A stretch of DNA of 64,000 nucleotides, taken from NCBI RefSeq assembly GCF_016906535.1, contig NC_057384.1, forward strand, positions 1,488,001 to 1,552,000. The letters run 5' to 3'. Of this stretch, positions 1 to 10,314 are shown one piece after another (position 1 is the first letter of the stretch; each line of letters starts with the position of its first letter). The position numbers and the translations under genes are program-made. The stretch comes from Rhizoctonia solani (taxonomy: Eukaryota; Basidiomycota; Agaricomycetes; Cantharellales; Ceratobasidiaceae). Under the pieces are notes generated by a model. That model ran no database searches, was not told where the DNA came from, and was given only the letters and a program-made list of their open reading frames with translations.

Positions 1-235
1 TCCTGTAATATATAAGGAGGCCAACCAACCATGGTAACACCCAGGTTGATTACCTCTTGTTGCATCCCATATTGTACAAGGGCCTTACAGCCCAGTAACC
101 ACTTAGCTACACCTTCCACACTGCCTTAAGCAGCTCCCCTGTTGTATTCACTTTACTTGCCATTGCCCTTACGGCCTTGGTCATTGTAGTATAGTTGGTT
201 GTCAACGTAGGTAGCTTGCTCACCGCCTTAAGCGG
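1..235 (+). repeat. 5' LTR of outer element, left part
   Basis: Base 1 aligns with base 24701 of the 3' LTR, so about 289 bp of this LTR lie outside the window. A TATA-like atatataagg is at about 8-17. The self-priming motif aggttgattacct follows about 30 bp later (43-55). The LTR is split after 235 by the inserted element at 236-8216 and resumes at 8217. Confidence 0.9.
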
Positions 236-818
236 TGTTGTAGACACAATCGATACCAGGGAATTTATTCCCAATTTCTCGAATTTAAACAAAGGCAATC
301 AGAGAACATCTTCAGTCACGTGACATCGGCGCTTATATCATACGCTAAGCGCCAAGCCACGTCCCCATCCGCGCTTATCTCAGCACACGTAGCCACCTCC
401 ACCTGGTGACATCATTATGACACGTCAGTGACACGTATGCATGAGTAAGGCCAACTGCGGAGCAGGGTTCTTATTGGATTATATATTTGAAATGATGTAT
501 TTGTAATTAGTCACTCTATAGAATATATAAGGAGGCCAACCGACCATGGTAACACCCAGGTCAATTACCTCTTGTTGCATCCCACCACTGTACGAGGGCC
601 TTAAGCCCAGTAACCTTACTTAGCCACTCAGTCCACACTGCCTTAAGCGGCTTCCCTGTTGTAGTTACATAGCTGGTCATTGCCCTTACGGCCTTGATCA
701 CCGTAGTATAGCCGGTTGTCGTTGTAGGATAGCTTGCCATTGCCTTACGCAATTCTTACTTAGTCTTTCCCGGCCGCAAGCGCCCGCCTCCTCAACGTCC
801 TTACAGACGTCTAGGACA
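236..818 (+). repeat. 5' LTR of copy B
   Basis: It begins TGTTGTAGACAC and ends GTCTAGGACA (TG...CA). It is 583 bp, exactly the length of its partner at 7634-8216. Nearly all differences from the partner are CG versus TG/CA, and this copy has lost the CpG far more often. Confidence 0.95.
523..570 (+). promoter_or_regulatory. LTR promoter: TATA box and predicted transcript start
   Basis: An atatataagg TATA-like box at 523-532 lies about 30 bp upstream of aggtcaattacct (558-570). That motif is complementary, with mismatches, to the primer-binding site just after the LTR. In Tf1/Tf2-type elements the first bases of the mRNA act as primer, so 556-558 is the inferred start of R. The same layout is present in every family I LTR of the window. 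Confidence 0.6.
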
Positions 819-1327
819 CTAGGTAATCAACCTTACGTCGGTTGCAAACCGTTCTGCACCCTACCCTACTTAGATCCAACAAACAAGAGAGCCTCCTGTA
901 CTAGTACAAGGGAAATCAGGTGATTGGACTCGCCTTTCGCTGTTAATAATCAAACCAGCGTTGGTCCCACCTAGTACCAAATTACTACAAGGCAGACAGG
1001 TCTTAATTGTCCGCATACCCCCGGTCACTGCACCCTCTACCTGCAACCTTAGACAGTCAATCCACCCGCTTGCAGAAAACCTGCTCCACATCACGCCCGC
1101 TTACAGCTGCTGATTGGTTGAAAGGACTGTCCAACGCTAGGTTGGTTGAGACAAAGGTTTAGCGTTCAAGTAGTAAAGCAACCTATAAGTCCTGATATAG
1201 GCACCCTTGGCTACATAGCCCCCACTTCCCCACATCGCCCATCATTACCTCCCGCACCCCCTCTCGCGCTTCCTCCTGCGCCTCCCAGCGCACCGCTTCC
1301 CACCAAGGCCGTTCCTACCCTCATGAA
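819..1327 (+). other. Primer-binding site and leader of copy B
   Basis: The primer-binding site aggtaatcaacct (821-833) starts two bases after the LTR. Its reverse complement, aggttgattacct, is the R-start motif of the family. No tRNA 3' end was recognised here. The remaining leader up to the gag ATG has no convincing reading frame. Confidence 0.65.
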
Positions 1328-2682
1328 ATGGCAACCCGCTCCCGGAGCACCGCTCGTCCCCCGTCCCCTCTCAATCAAGGAGAGTTGGGACCCGCTATTT
1401 CGGCAACCGCCGATGAGCCAACAAGCCTTGAACCCAAGGTCTACGGGGAAATATCCCTTGGACAAGCAATCTCCCTTATCCTGGGATTGCAAAATCAAAT
1501 CCTCCGACTTGAGCAGGAACTCGAGGAAACAAAGGAAGCAACAAAGGAAGCCCGAGACTGGATGGGCGCAGTCGATCAAGCCCTCACTCGCATTGAGGCT
1601 AGGGGTGGAGCCCCCCACACACCAGAAGACCGGAAACCTCCGGCAGTTGAGGCCACGCCCAGGCCCCTACCCAAAACCAACACTTTTCCAGCGCCTAGTG
1701 CGCCCCTTGTCTCCTGGGCCGTCCCCTCCAAAGCTCCCCCTGCCTTCGCGCAACCAACTCCCGTCCGGGCCCCCCCACGAGTCCATACTCCCCCTCCGCC
1801 TTTGCCTATCCGCCTCTGCTCCCCCAAATCCCACAACCAGCGGCCCCTGTAGCCGCCTATCAAGCCCCTGTCAAGGTAGACCACCCTGACGCCTATACGG
1901 GGAAAATAGGGAACGAAGCCCGCCAATGGCTCACGCGGATGTTGGCATGGGTACGTCTGAACCAAAGGATGTTCCCAACCGATCAGGAGACCTTGTCATT
2001 CCTCCTGATGAATATGAAGGACGTAGCAGGAGCCTGGGCTCACCCCCATCTTGACCAACTAGGGTCCCACAGGGCCCTGATTCAATCGGTCGACAACTTC
2101 AGGACGGAGTTCTTGGCTGCATTCGGCAACCCAGATGCTACGCAAGCCGCTGAGCGGCAAATCACCCACCTTACTCAGACAGGCACCTGTGCTGAGTACA
2201 TTACAAAGTTCAGGACCATTGCCATGGACCTGGATTGGAATGACGCCGCCCTCCGTGGGCAATTCGCACGTGGCCTCCACTGGGAGGTCAGCCGCCTCAT
2301 TGCCACCCGAGAACGGCGCCCCACCACACTCCTTGAGCTGCAGAATGCGGCCCTGGTCATTGACAACGCCCTCCGTGAGGAGCGCGCCAGCCACCCGCCT
2401 AAGGGTAATAAGTCTGGTGCCCCCACTACCAACCCCAATAGGGGGGCGAGTACCGGCCAACAGGCCACGAGACCAGGACGCCTCTCCAGCGATCCCAACT
2501 TTGTCTCCAAGGAGGAGCAAAACTGCCGCAGGGCTGAAGGCCTCTGCATCAAATGCGGTAAAGCGGGCCATAAATTTGCGGAATGCCGCACTGGCTGGAA
2601 AGCCACACCCAAGGAGGAAGGTGTCAAAAAGGAAGCCGCCAAGATCGGCAAAGAGTCTGGACCCAAATTGGGAAAAGACTAA
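1328..2682 (+). pseudogene. gag of copy B (frameshifted)
   Basis: Capsid/nucleocapsid polyprotein. The ATG at 1328 opens a frame with a coiled-coil-like Glu/Lys/Leu-rich stretch (about residues 50-85) and a proline-rich linker. The frame is lost near a run of seven C at 1770-1776. The frame containing the capsid region (about 1790-2680) ends TAA at 2680-2682 and carries a zinc knuckle CIKCGKAGHKFAEC (CX2CX4HX4C) near its C-terminus. The equivalent stretch of the outer element is one continuous frame, so this looks like a single-base indel mutation rather than recoding. The C-terminus overlaps the open pol frame. Confidence 0.88.
2670..2676 (+). promoter_or_regulatory. Candidate -1 ribosomal frameshift site (GGGAAAA)
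   Basis: In the gag frame this reads G GGA AAA, a standard X XXY YYZ slip heptamer. It lies three bases before the gag TAA (2680-2682). Pol is open in the -1 frame from here on. The same heptamer and spacing occur at 11502-11508 in the other family. Confidence 0.6.
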
Positions 2683-4291
2683 GGGTACCTGCTGCCGCGC
2701 GCAAGGACCCTAAGGACTCTGGTTGTGTTGAAATTTGTAATATATCTAGAAGCTCGAATAGAATCTCACCCCTCTTCACAATTCCAATCACACCAGAAAG
2801 AAAAGCGGAACAATTAGAAGTCCTGATTGATTCAGGCGCCACCTCCTCCTTTATGCACCCACAAACCGCGGAATCACTCCGCCTCCCACTCATAGATCTC
2901 CCTCTACCCCGTACCGTCACTATGCTCGATGGGTCAAGCCCCCAGGCTGGTAAAATCTGGAAGAAGGCTAACCTAACCTTCTCCTTTGATGGCAAACGTA
3001 TGACTGAGACCTTCCTCATTTGTAACACAGGGTCTCACGCCGCCATCTTAGGGTTAAAATGGTTGGATGCCCACAATCCGGAAATTGACTGGAATTCCCG
3101 TACACTGTCCTTCCCTCACACACCACCAGAACACGTGGCTATTGCTGAAGAGGAGGAAGCTGACAAAGACCCACTTAAAGGAGTACCTCCCAAATACCAC
3201 CCATACGCCAAGGTATTTGGGGAAGAAGAATTTAATAAGCTTCCCCCTCACCGACATTACGACATAGGGATTGAACTTACCAAAGAAGGCCCCTTAAACT
3301 CACCCCTATATAGCATGACCAATGCCGAGTCTGCCACACTCAAGGACTGGCTCAGGGACGAACTCAAGGCCGGAAAGATCCGCCCCAGCAAATCGTCAAT
3401 AAGTTCCCCTGTTATGTTTGTGCCCAAAAAGGATGGCTCCCGTCAACTTGTAGTGGACTATTGTTGCCTGAACAACCGGACAAAGAAGAACGTCTACCCG
3501 TTACCCTGCCCAGATGACCTCATGGCCCAACTCCGTGGTGCCAAGATCTTCACCAAACTAGACCTAAGGTGGGGTTACAATAACGTCCGCGTTAAAGAAG
3601 GTGACAAATGGAAAACGGCCTTCCAAACCAAGTACGGCCTCTACAAATCCCTGGTCATGACTTTTGGTCTGACAAACGCTCCTGCCGCTTTCCAGCACTT
3701 CATGAATGAACTATTCAAGGATTTACTGGACGTATGCGTCATCATTTACCTTGATGACATCCTAATCTATTCTAAGGATGACGCATCTCACACGGAGCAT
3801 GTCCACAAGGTTCTGAAAAGGCTAATGGGTAACCAGTTGTTTTGCAAAGCGTCAAAGTGTACCTTCCACGTCACATCAGTGGAATACCTTGGGATAATTG
3901 TCTCGGACAAAGGCTTTAGTCTGGATAAACTCAAAATCCAGGCAGTTCAAGAATGGCCCACGCCCACCAAGGTTAAAGAGGTACAATCCTTCCTCGGATT
4001 TGCCAACTTCCTCTGCCAATTTGTTGCCAACTTTAGTCACATGGCCAGGCCACTACACAATCTGGTCAAAAAGGATACGGTATGGAACTGGGGCCCCAAG
4101 GAACAGGAAGCTTTCCAGAACTTGAAAGATTCAATCACAAAAGCACCTGTACTTTGTCACGCAGATCCCGCCAAACCCTATTTCCTGGAAACAGACGCAT
4201 CCGGCGCAGCCTTGGGGTCCATACTTAGCCAACGTCAAGAAGATGGCCGGTTACACCCACTAGGTTTCCTTTCAGAGTCATTTAAGGGAGC
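2677..4291 (+). pseudogene. pol of copy B, first part: protease and reverse transcriptase
   Basis: It continues from gag in the -1 frame. An aspartic protease is marked by VLIDSGATSSF. The reverse transcriptase carries LVVDY, FTKLDLRWGYNN, a TFGLTNAPAAFQHFMN block and the catalytic YLDDILIYS. The start of RNase H (FLETDASGAALGSILSQ) follows. The frame stays open until the antisense LTR-like insert at 4292; ggagc flanks that insert on both sides (4287-4291 and 5815-5819). Some Arg codons of the family are changed to Cys through CpG transitions. Confidence 0.9.
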
Positions 4292-5814
4292 TGTTAAGAG
4301 TCGTGTAAGTACAGGAGTAAGAAAGAATTACTATATACAAAATGTATATGAGAATAACTAAGAACTAGTATTAAGAATCAGAATATATGCACAGAATATA
4401 TGCACAATATAGGCTAGATTATCAGGAATAACAACTCCTAACAAATAGTCTAGCAACTATGAAGTGCAGGTGGTTGGTTATGTATAGTACCTTAGACTAA
4501 TGTTACTTAAGCCTAAGTGACTAAGGGTATGTATACTTAAGGTCTCTAGGATAGTACCTTAAGTAAGAGGGTTACCTGACTAATGTACAGGATTTATAGG
4601 ATTTGCCTAATAAGTATAGGACTTATATATGCTTAAGTAAGACTTAAGACTTATGGGGTTTACCTAAAATATATCTAGGATTTATGAGATATTGTAGATA
4701 AAGCTATCTACAATATAAGGGGTATGGTGGATTGAAACACTATCACTCAATCACAACAATCCTTACAGTATTGTTGCACTATACTCAATGTTGAACTCAA
4801 CAACTGTGACAGTCAAGGGGCACAGGGTTGCAGTAAGTACACTAATAGGTTACCCTGTGTCTGTTGGGACTGGCCTATGGTCTTAGTGCGCCGAATAACC
4901 TCCTATGCTATTTACAGTGAGTCAATCACTAAAGTAAATGCGCAGATAAGCTGTTAAAGGCTTGTGTGTATATGTCAATATATAAGAGTGGATAAATGGA
5001 TGCATTAGAAGCGTCTTCACAGGGTCCTTTTATACCCTGAGAAGGCGCACAAACAAGTATATACATGATTGATACCAAGAGGGGGTACAGGAGGTACATG
5101 TGGCAACTGAAACACTTGAGGGAGCCAATACCTTGGTACATAGTAAACAAACAACAGATCCTAATATTTGCCCCAAGGCAATGTTTGCCCCAAGGCATTA
5201 TTTACCTGTGTGGGTCCTTAGATGTCCCAAGGCTAAGTGTTTCATCCTTGGAGTAAACAGTCCCAAAGGTAGGATACCTCTGCATTGGGTACTTACAGTA
5301 AATGGGGCATAACTCTACCAAATGTTGTCCGTTTTGGGAGTTTGACCCAGCGTTCTGGAGCGCGCAAACATGCGCACCTAAGCGCAAGCGATTCGGCAGT
5401 GTGGGATGCCCGGGTGATGGAGAAAAGGCGCATTTAGTGCGTCGGCGCTTAAGGGCTGATTAAGCGCCGGAGCACTTGCCTATGCGACAGGGGGGACCCT
5501 GAATATTTCTGTGTGTAGCCACAAGATAGAATCTTGAATAATAAATACTACAAACAAGAGAAATATTACTTGTTACTGTTTATCTACTCAGCTGAATTTA
5601 TATATATTTAAATGAGTGAGAAAACAGCATATATGCAAAAGACATTGCATATTAAGGGTATTCCTGAGGTTTGTAGGTTTTGTAAAGGTCACTATTGGAT
5701 AGAGGGACCTTGAAAACCTTAGTTCGCATCTTTATCTCACTTATTTACTGTAAGATTACTAGTGTAATTAATAAAATAAGTACAGATTAAAGAAGAAATG
5801 TCATATCCATAACA
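4292..5814 (-). repeat. Long LTR-like insert (family III), antisense, in pol of copy B
   Basis: A 1,523-bp non-coding insert with TG...CA ends and an exact 5-bp duplication ggagc. Read on the - strand it begins TGTTATGGATATGAC and holds a strong TATA box, gggtataaaagg (complement of about 5026-5037). This is the structure of an LTR with a long U3. No coding frame and no second LTR were found, so a solo LTR is the simplest call; a non-autonomous element cannot be excluded. The insert at 12738-14968 is its closest relative in ends and promoter. Confidence 0.65.
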
Positions 5815-7633
5815 GGAGCAGAACAGAATTATGATACGCACGACAAGGAATTACTTGCGATCATCCGTTCCTTTGAATACTGGCGCATTTTCTTGGAAGG
5901 GACAGTTCACCCAATCATGGTCTTTACGGATCACCGGAACCTAGAATATTGGAAGGAGTCAAGGACCTTTAACCGTTGTCACGCACGGTGGCACCTGTTA
6001 CTAGCAGGATACAATTTCCAAATTGTGTACCGCCCAGGTAAACAGTCCGGCAAACCAGACACCCTGTCCCGCCAATCCAATCATGCCAATGTTCCCCCTG
6101 CCAACCAAACCATGCTACCAGATCCTGTCTTTGCCAACGTTGCGCTAGTCCTGCCAGAAAAGGAGTTACAACGTCAGATTGAGCAATCCCTAGACCAAGA
6201 CGAGTCCTTGGAGGAAATCCTCCAATTCCTTCAAAACGAATCCAAGGCACCACCTTCCATCAAATGAGCATTCAAGGATTATGAAATGGAAGCAGGGTTG
6301 CTATTCTACCAAGGACAAATCGTAGTACCAGATGTAGGCACCCTAAGGACGGACTTGCTACGGATATTCCACGATAGCCCCTTAGCCGGACATCCTGGCA
6401 GACAACGAACCCTGGAATTGGTCTTGCGTAACTACTACTGGCCTGGTATCCGCGCCAACACATATTGGCACATGGACTCCTGTGAGACATGTCAGCAAAT
6501 AAGGAAGCCCAAATACGCGTCTGTTCCACCCCAGCCCCTAGAGCTTCCCGCTAGACCCTGGCAACACGTTTCTTACGACATGATTGTTGATTTACCAAAG
6601 GACGGAAATCACAACTCAATCTTGGTCATCATTGATAGCTTCACCAAGTACGGGATATTTGTCAAATGCTCTAAGAAACTGAAAGCCCCGGAACTAGCGG
6701 AATTATTCCTGGAACACGTATGGAAACGGCACGGCATGCCCAAAAAAACGGTCTCGGATAGGGGGAAAGTGTTCAACAGCAAGTTCTTAAAGGCGCTGTA
6801 CAGACGTCTGGGTATAGACCCTCACTTCTCCTTGGCGTATCACCCCCAGAGCGACGGACAGACGGAACAAGTCAACCCATCCATTGAACACTTCCTCAGG
6901 GCGTACTCAGGGATTAACCAACAAGACTGGACTAAGTGGCTGCCAATGGCGGAATTTGCATACAACAACGCCGTGCACAGTAGTACTGGGAAAACCCCTT
7001 TCAAAGCCCTATACGGATGGGAACCCACCTTAACCCCATCCAACATACCGACAGATGTTCCAGAAGCGGATGAACTTGCCCAAACAATGGAAGCGCAATG
7101 GAAGGAAGTAGAGTCGGCCCTCCGGCAAGCCAAGCAACGGATGACAGCTGGAGAAAGCGGAAGCCCTACAAAATTTGAAGTTGGAGAAGAAGCTTGGCTC
7201 GACGCCAAGAATGTCAACCTCAAAACCTTGAGCCCCAAACTGACAGAACAACGTTTGGGCCCATTCAAGGTTACCAAAAAAATCTCCGACCGCGCTTACC
7301 GGCTAGAACTGCCCCCAACAATGCGCATTCACAACGTCTTCTACATGGGACTCCTATCTAAGGTCAAAAGGGACAGCAAGCGCGCCTTCAAGAACCGCCC
7401 ACCACCAGTCACTGTGTACGGGGAAGAAGAATACGAGGTGGAGGGGATCACTGATGCTGAAGAAAGGAACGGGAAATGGTTCTTCCAAGTCAAATGGAAA
7501 GGCTACGGATCCAAGGAGAATACATGGGAACCTTGAGAAAACTTAAAAAACGCTGAAAAGATTTTAGAAAAATACAAAAAAGACATGAAAAAGAAGGCCC
7601 TCGGCGCTGCCAAGGCCCTTAGAGGGGGGGCAG
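5815..7633 (+). pseudogene. pol of copy B, second part: RNase H, integrase, chromodomain
   Basis: Resumes RNase H (FTDHRNLEYW) and continues through the integrase zinc finger (H...H...CETCQQ), the catalytic core (SYDMIVDLPKDG, IIDSFTKYG, DRGKVF, a YHPQSDGQTEQVN block) and a C-terminal chromodomain (EYEVEGITDAEERNG then FFQVKWKGYG, NTWEP). TGA stops lie at 6265-6267 and 7534-7536. The second falls where a related copy has an Arg codon, as expected for CGA to TGA. A chromodomain at the integrase C-terminus defines chromoviruses and is thought to guide insertion to modified chromatin. Confidence 0.9.
7621..7630 (+). other. Polypurine tract of copy B
   Basis: agaggggggg directly precedes cag and the 3' LTR. 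It is the plus-strand priming site for reverse transcription. The outer element has the same tract before its 3' LTR at 24412. Confidence 0.8.
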
Positions 7634-8216
7634 TGTCGTAGACACAATCGATACCAGGGAATTTATTCCCAATTTCTCGAATTTAAACGAAGGCAATTGG
7701 AGAACATCTTCAGTCACGTGACATCGGCGCTTATATCATACGCTAAGCGCCAAGCCACGTCCCCATCCGCGCTTATCTCAGCACACGTAGCCACCTCCAC
7801 CTGGTGACATCATTATGACACGTCAGTGACACGTATGCATGAGTAAGGCCGACTGCGGAGCGGGGTTCTTATTGGATTATATATTTGATATGATGTATTT
7901 GTAATTAGTCACTCTATAGAATATATAAGGAGGCCAACCGACCATGGTAACACCCAGGTCGATTACCTCTTGTCGCATCCCACCACTGTACAAGGGCCTT
8001 AAGCCCAGTAACCTTACTTAGCCACTCAGTCCACACCGCCTTAAGCGGCTTCCCCGTTGTAGTTACATAGCTGGTCATTGCCCTTACGGCCTTGATCACC
8101 GTAGTATAGCCGGTCGTTGTTGTAGGATAGCTTGCCGTTGCCTTACGCGATTCTTACTTAGTCTTTCCCGGCCGCAAGCGCCCGCCTCCTCGACGTCCTT
8201 ACAGACGTCTAGGACA
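7634..8216 (+). repeat. 3' LTR of copy B
   Basis: 583 bp, begins TGTCGTAGACAC and ends GTCTAGGACA. It retains CpG at about 12 positions where the 5' LTR has TG or CA. Its R-start motif is aggtcgattacct (7956-7968). Confidence 0.95.
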
Positions 8217-8289
8217 AGCAGTATTTACTTAGATACATCTGGCCACAAGCGCCCCCCCCTCCTCAACATCCTTACAGATGGCTAGGACA
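8217..8289 (+). repeat. 5' LTR of outer element, right end
   Basis: It begins with the duplicated agcag and continues the LTR interrupted at 235, ending ggctaggaca. It aligns with 24936-25002 of the 3' LTR. Confidence 0.9.
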
Positions 8290-8833
8290 CTAGGTAATCA
8301 ACTTTACATTGGTTGCAAACTGTTCTGCACCCCACCCACTAAGTACCAACAAACAAGAAGAGTACCTGTACTAGCACAAGCAAAATCATGTGATTGGGGC
8401 TACCTTGCAGGACAGAATAATCAAAAGTCCCCCACCCCCATGTAGTAGCAAATTGCTATAAGGCAGACTACTCCTATCATCTGCATACCACACGGTTGCT
8501 GCACCTTTTGCTAGCAGACCTAGACAGCAGATACACCTGCTTGCAGAGACAAGGTACTACATCATGCCTGCCCACAGCAGTGATTAGCTACACTTACTGT
8601 TCAATGCTAGGTTGTTTGACGCAAGGTCTTAGCGTATCATGCAATAAAGCGCTCATAAGTCCTGACAAAGGCACCACTAGCTCCCCTCCCCACTATCCAC
8701 CATTCTCTCTTGCACTCCCACACGCTCTTCTTTGTGGGCTTCTTCCCACGCTGGCCACTCCTACCCACAACATCCAATAGCAACCTGTTCCAGGGCAACC
8801 TCTTGAGCCCAATCCCCTTTTGATCAAGGGTAC
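8290..8833 (+). other. Primer-binding site and leader of outer element
   Basis: aggtaatcaactt at 8292-8304 starts two bases after the LTR and complements the LTR motif aggttgattacct with one mismatch. The leader is otherwise non-coding. Confidence 0.6.
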
Positions 8834-9253
8834 ATGGAACCCCAGCTTCCGCCAACCACCTCTGTCAAACTTGGCAAGGTCTCCCTTGAGCGCGTCACAT
8901 GGCTCCTCCTTGGCCTTCTTGGCCATGTCAAACATCTCAAGCAAGAAATTGCCAAAATCAAGGAAGCAGGGGTTGAAACCCAGACAAACATTGAAAACAT
9001 ATCCCAAACCATTGATGTTGTCAAGGATGGGCTCAGAAGCCTCCAACTTCAAGGGCCCCAAACACCCATAGGCCCCCAAGCAAAAGCTGTGGAAGAAACA
9101 CCACACCCCTTACCAAAAGCCAAGCCTATTGGATTGGCTAGTGGGCCTCCCTTTTGGCCAGAACAACCCCAGGGCCTCCCAAGCTTTGCCCAGCCTACCC
9201 CAAGAAGAGCTGCTCCCCCGCAAGTCCCATCTCCCCCTCCATCTCTGCATCTC
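8834..9253 (+). pseudogene. gag of outer element, 5' part
   Basis: The ATG at 8834 opens a frame with a heptad-like Leu/Ile/Lys region and a proline-rich linker ending at His-Leu (cat ctc). It is then cut by the second-family element at 9254. The frame continues exactly at 18323-18324 once the insert and one copy of atctc are removed. Confidence 0.85.
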
Positions 9254-9815
9254 TGTTACAACCTCCTTACATATACCATTAGATTTGCACAATTTTTCTC
9301 ATATTTCTACTATTTTTTACAGACTCCTTACCTTTACTTTTTCAATCACGTGATCTTGGCGCTTATTATGCCAAGATACCGCGCCAAGATACCGTGCCAA
9401 GGGCGCCTAGGAGAAATCCACGCTTCTGCGCAGCCCGCAGCATGCTTCTCTTTTTCACATGTAGTCTTCTATTCACACGCGCACAGACCACATGTAGTTA
9501 GTATCTTTGTCTATATATACAGCAGGGAAATCACTTGGAAACCCCAAGTCAATTTTACCTTGTCTCATACCCATTGAGGAGGACAGTTCCAGCCAGCTAA
9601 GTAGCCAGCCCTTATCAGTAGTTGCATCACCCCTTATTACACTTACCACACCTCCCAGGCCTAAGGCCCCCTTGTTGACAGTAGTTAGCAGTAGGACGCC
9701 TTACGCGTCAGTAGTATAGCCTAGGTAGATTAGATTACATAAGCTTGTGTGTAGTAGTATGGCTGTAAGCACCTGTCCCCACTAGCAAGTACCCACCTTA
9801 CAGTGGTGTACAACA
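9254..9815 (+). repeat. 5' LTR of family II element
   Basis: TGTTACAACCTCC...GTGTACAACA, 562 bp. A TATA box ctatatatac lies at 9511-9520. The R-start motif aagtcaattttac (about 9545-9558) follows some 30 bp later. Confidence 0.94.
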
Positions 9816-10314
9816 TTGTAAAATCAACTTGTGTAGGCTTTAATCAACAACAAGAAGGCTCCCAGTACTAGCACAAGGGAAATAACCGTGATTGGGGCCA
9901 CTTTGCGGAGTATAATAATCAAAAACTCCCCACCCCCACGTAGCACCAAATTGCTATAAGGCTGACAAGTCCTGATTGCCCGCTTACCACGTGTTTTGCC
10001 AGAACACAGCAAATAGCAACCCTAGACAGCTGATCCACCCGCTTGCTAAAAACCCGCTCATATCACGATTGCCAGATCTGCTGATTTGTTGTAGGGATAG
10101 TCCAACGCTAGGTGTCTGACGCAAGGGTTTAGCGTACACACTCTGCACAAAAACCGCCCATAAGTCCTGATATAGGCACCTCCCCCATGCTGTTTCCATC
10201 ATTCCATCCACACGCTCTGGCGCCCCACACCCTTACTCCTGCCCTACCAGTTGTTCCAGCTGCCGCTCCGTTCCATCCCATTCCCAACCACCCACTTGCA
10301 GCCCATCTCCCACT
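9816..10314 (+). other. Primer-binding site and leader, family II
   Basis: gtaaaatcaactt (9818-9830) lies two bases after the LTR. Its reverse complement aagttgattttac is present exactly at the R start of the solo LTR at 22438-23000 and with two changes in this element's own LTR. This implies a self-primed family like Tf1. The rest of the leader is non-coding. Confidence 0.65.

Larger units (their letters stand above)
236..8216 (+). mobile_element. Inserted Ty3/gypsy chromovirus, family I (copy B)
   Basis: Full-length LTR retrotransposon with 583-bp LTRs at 236-818 and 7634-8216, a primer-binding site, gag, pol and a polypurine tract. The flanks are agcgg (231-235) and agcag (8217-8221), a 5-bp target duplication with one CG to CA change. 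The empty site can be read at the same place in the LTR at 24412-25002. The LTRs differ at about 17 of 583 positions by eye. Pol is split by a 1,523-bp insert (4292-5814) and contains TGA codons, and gag carries a frameshift, so the copy is not autonomous now. Confidence 0.93.

Noticed and set aside
107..752. 63-codon open frames on the - strand in the LTRs
   Set aside because: The same frames recur in every family I LTR copy and have no coding features; they are LTR shadows.
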